Source: Malus domestica (lineage: Eukaryota > Streptophyta > Magnoliopsida > Rosales > Rosaceae). From it: a DNA stretch of 64,000 bases. The notes under the pieces were generated by a model. That model had not been told where the DNA came from, searched no databases, and saw only the letters and a program-made list of their open reading frames with translations. Shown here one piece after another: positions 60,966 to 64,000 of this stretch. A program made the translations under genes and the position numbers. The stretch covers positions 33,649,001 to 33,713,000 of the forward strand of contig NC_091677.1 of assembly GCF_042453785.1 (NCBI RefSeq), written 5' to 3'. Each line of letters starts with the position of its first letter. Within the stretch, counting starts at the first letter, position 1.

Positions 60966-62275
60966 TTTCACGTGCTACCACATTATTCGGTTCAGCAGCC
61001 ACTTTACCCTTGGTTCTCTCAGCAGTTACATCTCCATTCCCACAATTACTCATTTGAAGATAATACTTCCTCATTCATTGGATCCTCATTTCCTAATTCT
61101 TGATCTCGATTGGTAAAAGACGCACATCCATTGTGGTATCATTACTTTCCAAATTAGCTAGTCCACTTAAGGGTGCGTTTGTTGCACTGGAATGTCTCGG
61201 ATTGGACTAGCTTTAGGAACTAAGCTGGATTGTCTTAGATTAGCTTAATGAAGCATTTGATGCAGTATCGGACTAAAAAGTAGGATAAAAATTAATTTTC
61301 CTTTTTTTTTTATCCAAAAACAAAGAACTCTATCTGTCTCTCCATTTTCTTTGGTCAAACTATCTCTCCTCCTTTTTCTCCATCTCTTCCATTTTCCTTT
61401 CCCGTCCAATTCCTTTTTCCTTTTCTTCTCGATCACAAATATACACAGTTCACATGCAAACCAATTTTCCATCAGACCAAACAACACCCATCACCTGCCT
61501 TATCAATCCAACAAAATTCCCAAACTTTCCCACCCTAAAATTTGACAATTCCATTCAAATTAAACAAAAGTTAGAGCTGGAAAACTGAGGAAAGAAAAAG
61601 AGAGAGAGAGAGAGAGTAAACGGATCACCAATAGTAGGAGGCGGCAACGCCATATAGTTTGAGGACGAGCAGTAGCGTAAAGGAGAAGAGGAGGCTATGG
61701 GCCGCCAAGGCCTGCACGAACTTCAACATTCTCCGCTAGTTCATCATCATCGTAAAACAATGTCGTCCGCTGCAAAAGTCGAGACTTTAGATTGTGAGAA
61801 ATCTTAGGAGGAGGTTGATGTTTCAGTATACGCCATTGAAACGAAAGAGGCAAGAAATATTCTTTCTCTCCTTCTTCTTTTTCATCGTTCGGGTTGACCT
61901 AGATGGCAAAAAATCCCAAATCACCAACCCAGATGCCAAAATGGCGCTGGGTTTGCAGGACGATGGAGATCAGAGACAACCGTTTCTGGAGAAGGGGGGT
62001 TAATGCTACTCATGTGGGTTCGTAGGACGCTGCTCGCATACCAGGGAGACGGGACTAGCAATCCCGTTGTTTTTGGGGGGCCTCGCTAAGACCTCCTAGT
62101 GAGGGATTTAGTCGAGGCGAGTCCTCCTTTGTCCCATTTACCTTTAGTCCCGCCAGTGAACAAACATGGATTGCACTAACTTTTAACTTAAGCGTCGAGT
62201 GAGAACTAAAGAAGGCAAACAAACACCCCCTTAATTGCTTCTGTACAGAGACTGCTAGAGAAACAGCATGATCAA
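60966..62275 (-). pseudogene. Second 3' fragment of the SWIM gene, split by an insertion
   Basis: 60966-61169 and 62231-62275 match 57077-57320 of the SWIM pseudogene with scattered differences and small deletions. It reads in the same minus-strand direction (DHAVSLA.SVQKQLSGLANLESNDTT). A 1.06-kb element interrupts it. This looks like a partial duplication from the neighbouring pseudogene. Confidence 0.8.
61170..62230. mobile_element. PIF/Harbinger-like insertion (1.06 kb)
   Basis: The ends are (A)GGGTGCGTTTGTT and AACAAACACCCCC, flanked by TTA at 61167-61169 and 62231-62233. The uninterrupted sequence is known from the other SWIM copy (CCACTTAATTGCTTCTG at about 57270). TTA duplication and G-rich ends are typical of PIF/Harbinger/Tourist elements. 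No transposase frame is present. The interior has related terminal-like repeats (GATTGGACTAGCTT, GATTAGCTTAATG). Confidence 0.7.
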
Positions 62276-62720
62276 TTGATTTTGACGGAGTTCTTCAGCT
62301 TAATTTATTAGTTTTGGATTACATTGCTCTTGTTTAAACTTTCAAGTAATCTTTTTCCATATGATTACTTCTATTTAAGGGCTCATGGCTTGGGAATTGT
62401 TATGCTATTATCACCTAAATGCTCATGTAAATTGAATTCGATCAAATTTTTACTAGAGTAGTCGAATTTCTATTAGAGTTGTTCTTAGTCATGTTTGAAT
62501 TGCCATGTTTATCTTATATTTTCTTGATGCAAACCTGGTCATTTTTTTATCTATGCATCCAGAGCAACAATCATGTGATTTCTTGACAATGAATTGGACT
62601 TGTTTTTTTTTTTTTTTTTTTTGCACTTTAGTTGTTTATAGTAACAAATTCACTTGATCAATTGATATGTTCTTTCTGTATATATAAAAAATATGTGCTA
62701 AAATTCTTAAGTGTGTATCA

Positions 62721-62722
<2 letters not shown>
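62276..62722. other. Upstream region of the Myb/SANT gene
   Basis: AT-rich promoter or leader; a T20 run lies at about 62602. No coding frame. Confidence 0.5.

Positions 62723-62793
<71 letters not shown>
62723..62793. repeat. (AC)n-(AT)n compound microsatellite
   Basis: (AC)23 at 62723-62768 runs into (AT)12 at 62769-62793, ending 14 bp before the ATG. The ATG is preceded by TATACACAG, so the repeat may be the 3' end of a leader intron. Confidence 0.9.
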
Positions 62794-62806
62794 ATTGTAT
62801 ACACAG

Positions 62807-63844
62807 ATGGTTAAGAAGGAAAGTAATGGGGCAAGTGGATCACAACTGCCAGCTGTATGGAATGCTCACAATACATCACTATTTTGTGACGTGTGTATCA
62901 AGGAAGTGGAGGCAGGAAATCGTCCTGGTACCCACTTTAAAAAAGAGGGATGGGAAAATGTGAGTATTAACCTAAATAAAGAGACTGGAGATGAGTATAG
63001 TAAACAACAGCTAAAAAATAAGTGGGATGCACTTAAAGAGCAATGGAAATTATGGAAAGAACTAAAGGGAAAAGAAACTGGTCTAGGATGGAATCCCAAG
63101 CTCAACACCGTTGATGCTTCGGATGAGTGGTGGCATAATAAAATTCAGGTTTGTAAGCTTCTTGTTAGTTTCTGGATGTTGTTTGTCTATTATTGAGCTT
63201 GAATGCATTTTAATACTTGTTTCTTTAAATTGCAGATCAACAAAAAATATAAAAGTCTGCGTAGAAAAGGAATTAGCCCTGATATGGAAGATAAGCTAGA
63301 TAGGATGTTCATGAATACCACTGCTACTGGTGATCATGCTTGGGCACCCTCGTCTGGTGTACTTCCATGTGAAAATAATGATGAATCTGATGAGGATGAT
63401 GGCATTCAAATTGACAGTAGTGATTTTGATGATGTTATCCCACTCAAAAATACTCAAGCCGATGAGAAGTATTTGGGGAAGAAGAAAAAAAGAACTCAAC
63501 AATTTGATACACAAGTTAAGAAAGAGAATAAGGATAAAGGAGTTGTTGCAAAGAAGGGGAAATTGGGAGGTGCTGCTAAGTTGTCAGAACAGATTGATCG
63601 TATGGTTAGTGCAATTGAGAGTAGAAATACAACAACTTCAAACATGGCCAAGGGCTTACAAAATAGTAGCATTGCTGAAGTGATGAAGATAGTTTCATCT
63701 TTACCTGGTGCAGGGCCTGGGAGCCCTTTGTGGTTATTTGCAACTCGATTATTTCTAAAACAAGAGAAGAGAGAAATGTTCTTAACTATAGAAGATCTGG
63801 ACATCAAGTTTCAATGGCTTAACTATGAGCAAGCTGAAAATTAA
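62807..63844 (+). CDS. Myb/SANT-like DNA-binding domain protein
   Basis: Two exons, 62807-63148 and 63236-63844, with a GT-AG intron and in-phase join, giving 316 residues. The N-terminal Myb/SANT-like (Myb_DNA-bind_3 type) domain spans about residues 15-110: FCDVCIKEVEAGNRPGTHFK, GWENVSINL, LKNKWDALKEQWKLWKEL and ETGLGWNPK. A conserved linker MEDKLDRMF and HAWAPSSGVLP follows, then an acidic stretch, a Lys-rich stretch (KYLGKKKKRTQQ, possible nuclear signal) and a conserved end LFATRLFLKQEKREMF...FQWL. It resembles the plant L10-interacting-MYB / At2g29880-like group, whose domain is shared with PIF/Harbinger ORF1 proteins. It could be a host gene or a domesticated transposon accessory protein. 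The first ATG at 62807 directly follows a CAG, so a leader intron may end there. No frame damage was seen. Confidence 0.85.
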
Positions 63845-64000
63845 GTGCCATGTGATGCATTTAGTTTGCAAAGTTTTATATTTCGTGGTAGACAGTATAG
63901 TCTAAGATATCTTTAAACTTGAGTTTATTATTTTGATTTGTCATTTGGGATGGTTACTTGGATTTCTTTGTGTTTTACTTGGGATTATAATTGGATGGTT
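63845..64000 (+). other. 3' untranslated region, window ends
   Basis: AT-rich sequence after the stop codon of the Myb/SANT gene; no further frame. Confidence 0.5.

Noticed and set aside
1-64000. CRISPR arrays, bacterial defence genes or operons
   Set aside because: The sequence is plant nuclear DNA; repeats are minisatellites and transposons without spacer structure.

Overview
The window is plant nuclear DNA. The genes have GT-AG introns, TATA boxes and long AT-rich intergenic stretches, and there are many microsatellites and small transposons. The dispersed repeats (an Au-type SINE, Cassandra TRIMs carrying 5S-rRNA-like LTRs, several MITE families) and the gene types point to a woody Rosaceae, probably the apple/pear group. 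That placement rests on recognition, not on a search.

Five genes look intact. (1) An intronless acyl-activating enzyme of the cinnamate/benzoate-CoA-ligase-like clade, 21003-22694 (+). (2) A receptor-like Ser/Thr kinase like Arabidopsis At4g02010, 8 exons, 26292-31568 (-). (3) A DEAD-box RNA helicase of the RH24/DDX42 type, 5 exons, 33306-37174 (+), divergent from the kinase. (4) A TIR-NBS-LRR immune receptor, 5 exons, 40976-47408 (+), with a 2.5-kb repeat-filled first intron and duplicated promoter remnants upstream. (5) A two-exon Myb/SANT-like protein, 62807-63844 (+).

The rest is mostly mobile DNA and gene debris. At 1-4453 lie LTR material, minisatellites and a non-autonomous LTR element containing a broken Cys-rich gene. 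At 5685-6598 a Cassandra LTR and a full Cassandra element sit head to head. At 7.7-18.7 kb and 47.6-56.0 kb are two regions that share their left-end motif and right-hand blocks and carry different host-gene scraps: an LRR fragment in the first; two copies of a SnRK2 kinase exon and a frameshifted alpha-xylosidase exon in the second. At 56.4-59.9 kb is a dead SWIM zinc-finger (domesticated MULE transposase type) gene with a Cassandra element inserted in it. A second scrap of its 3' part at about 61-62.3 kb is split by a PIF/Harbinger-like insertion.

The functional genes are unrelated in role (CoA ligation, receptor signalling, RNA remodelling, immune sensing, DNA binding), as expected for a plant chromosome. 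I found no operon-like or defence-island-like system. The most notable material is the gene-fragment-carrying repeat pair, the shuffled TNL promoter and the nested insertions.
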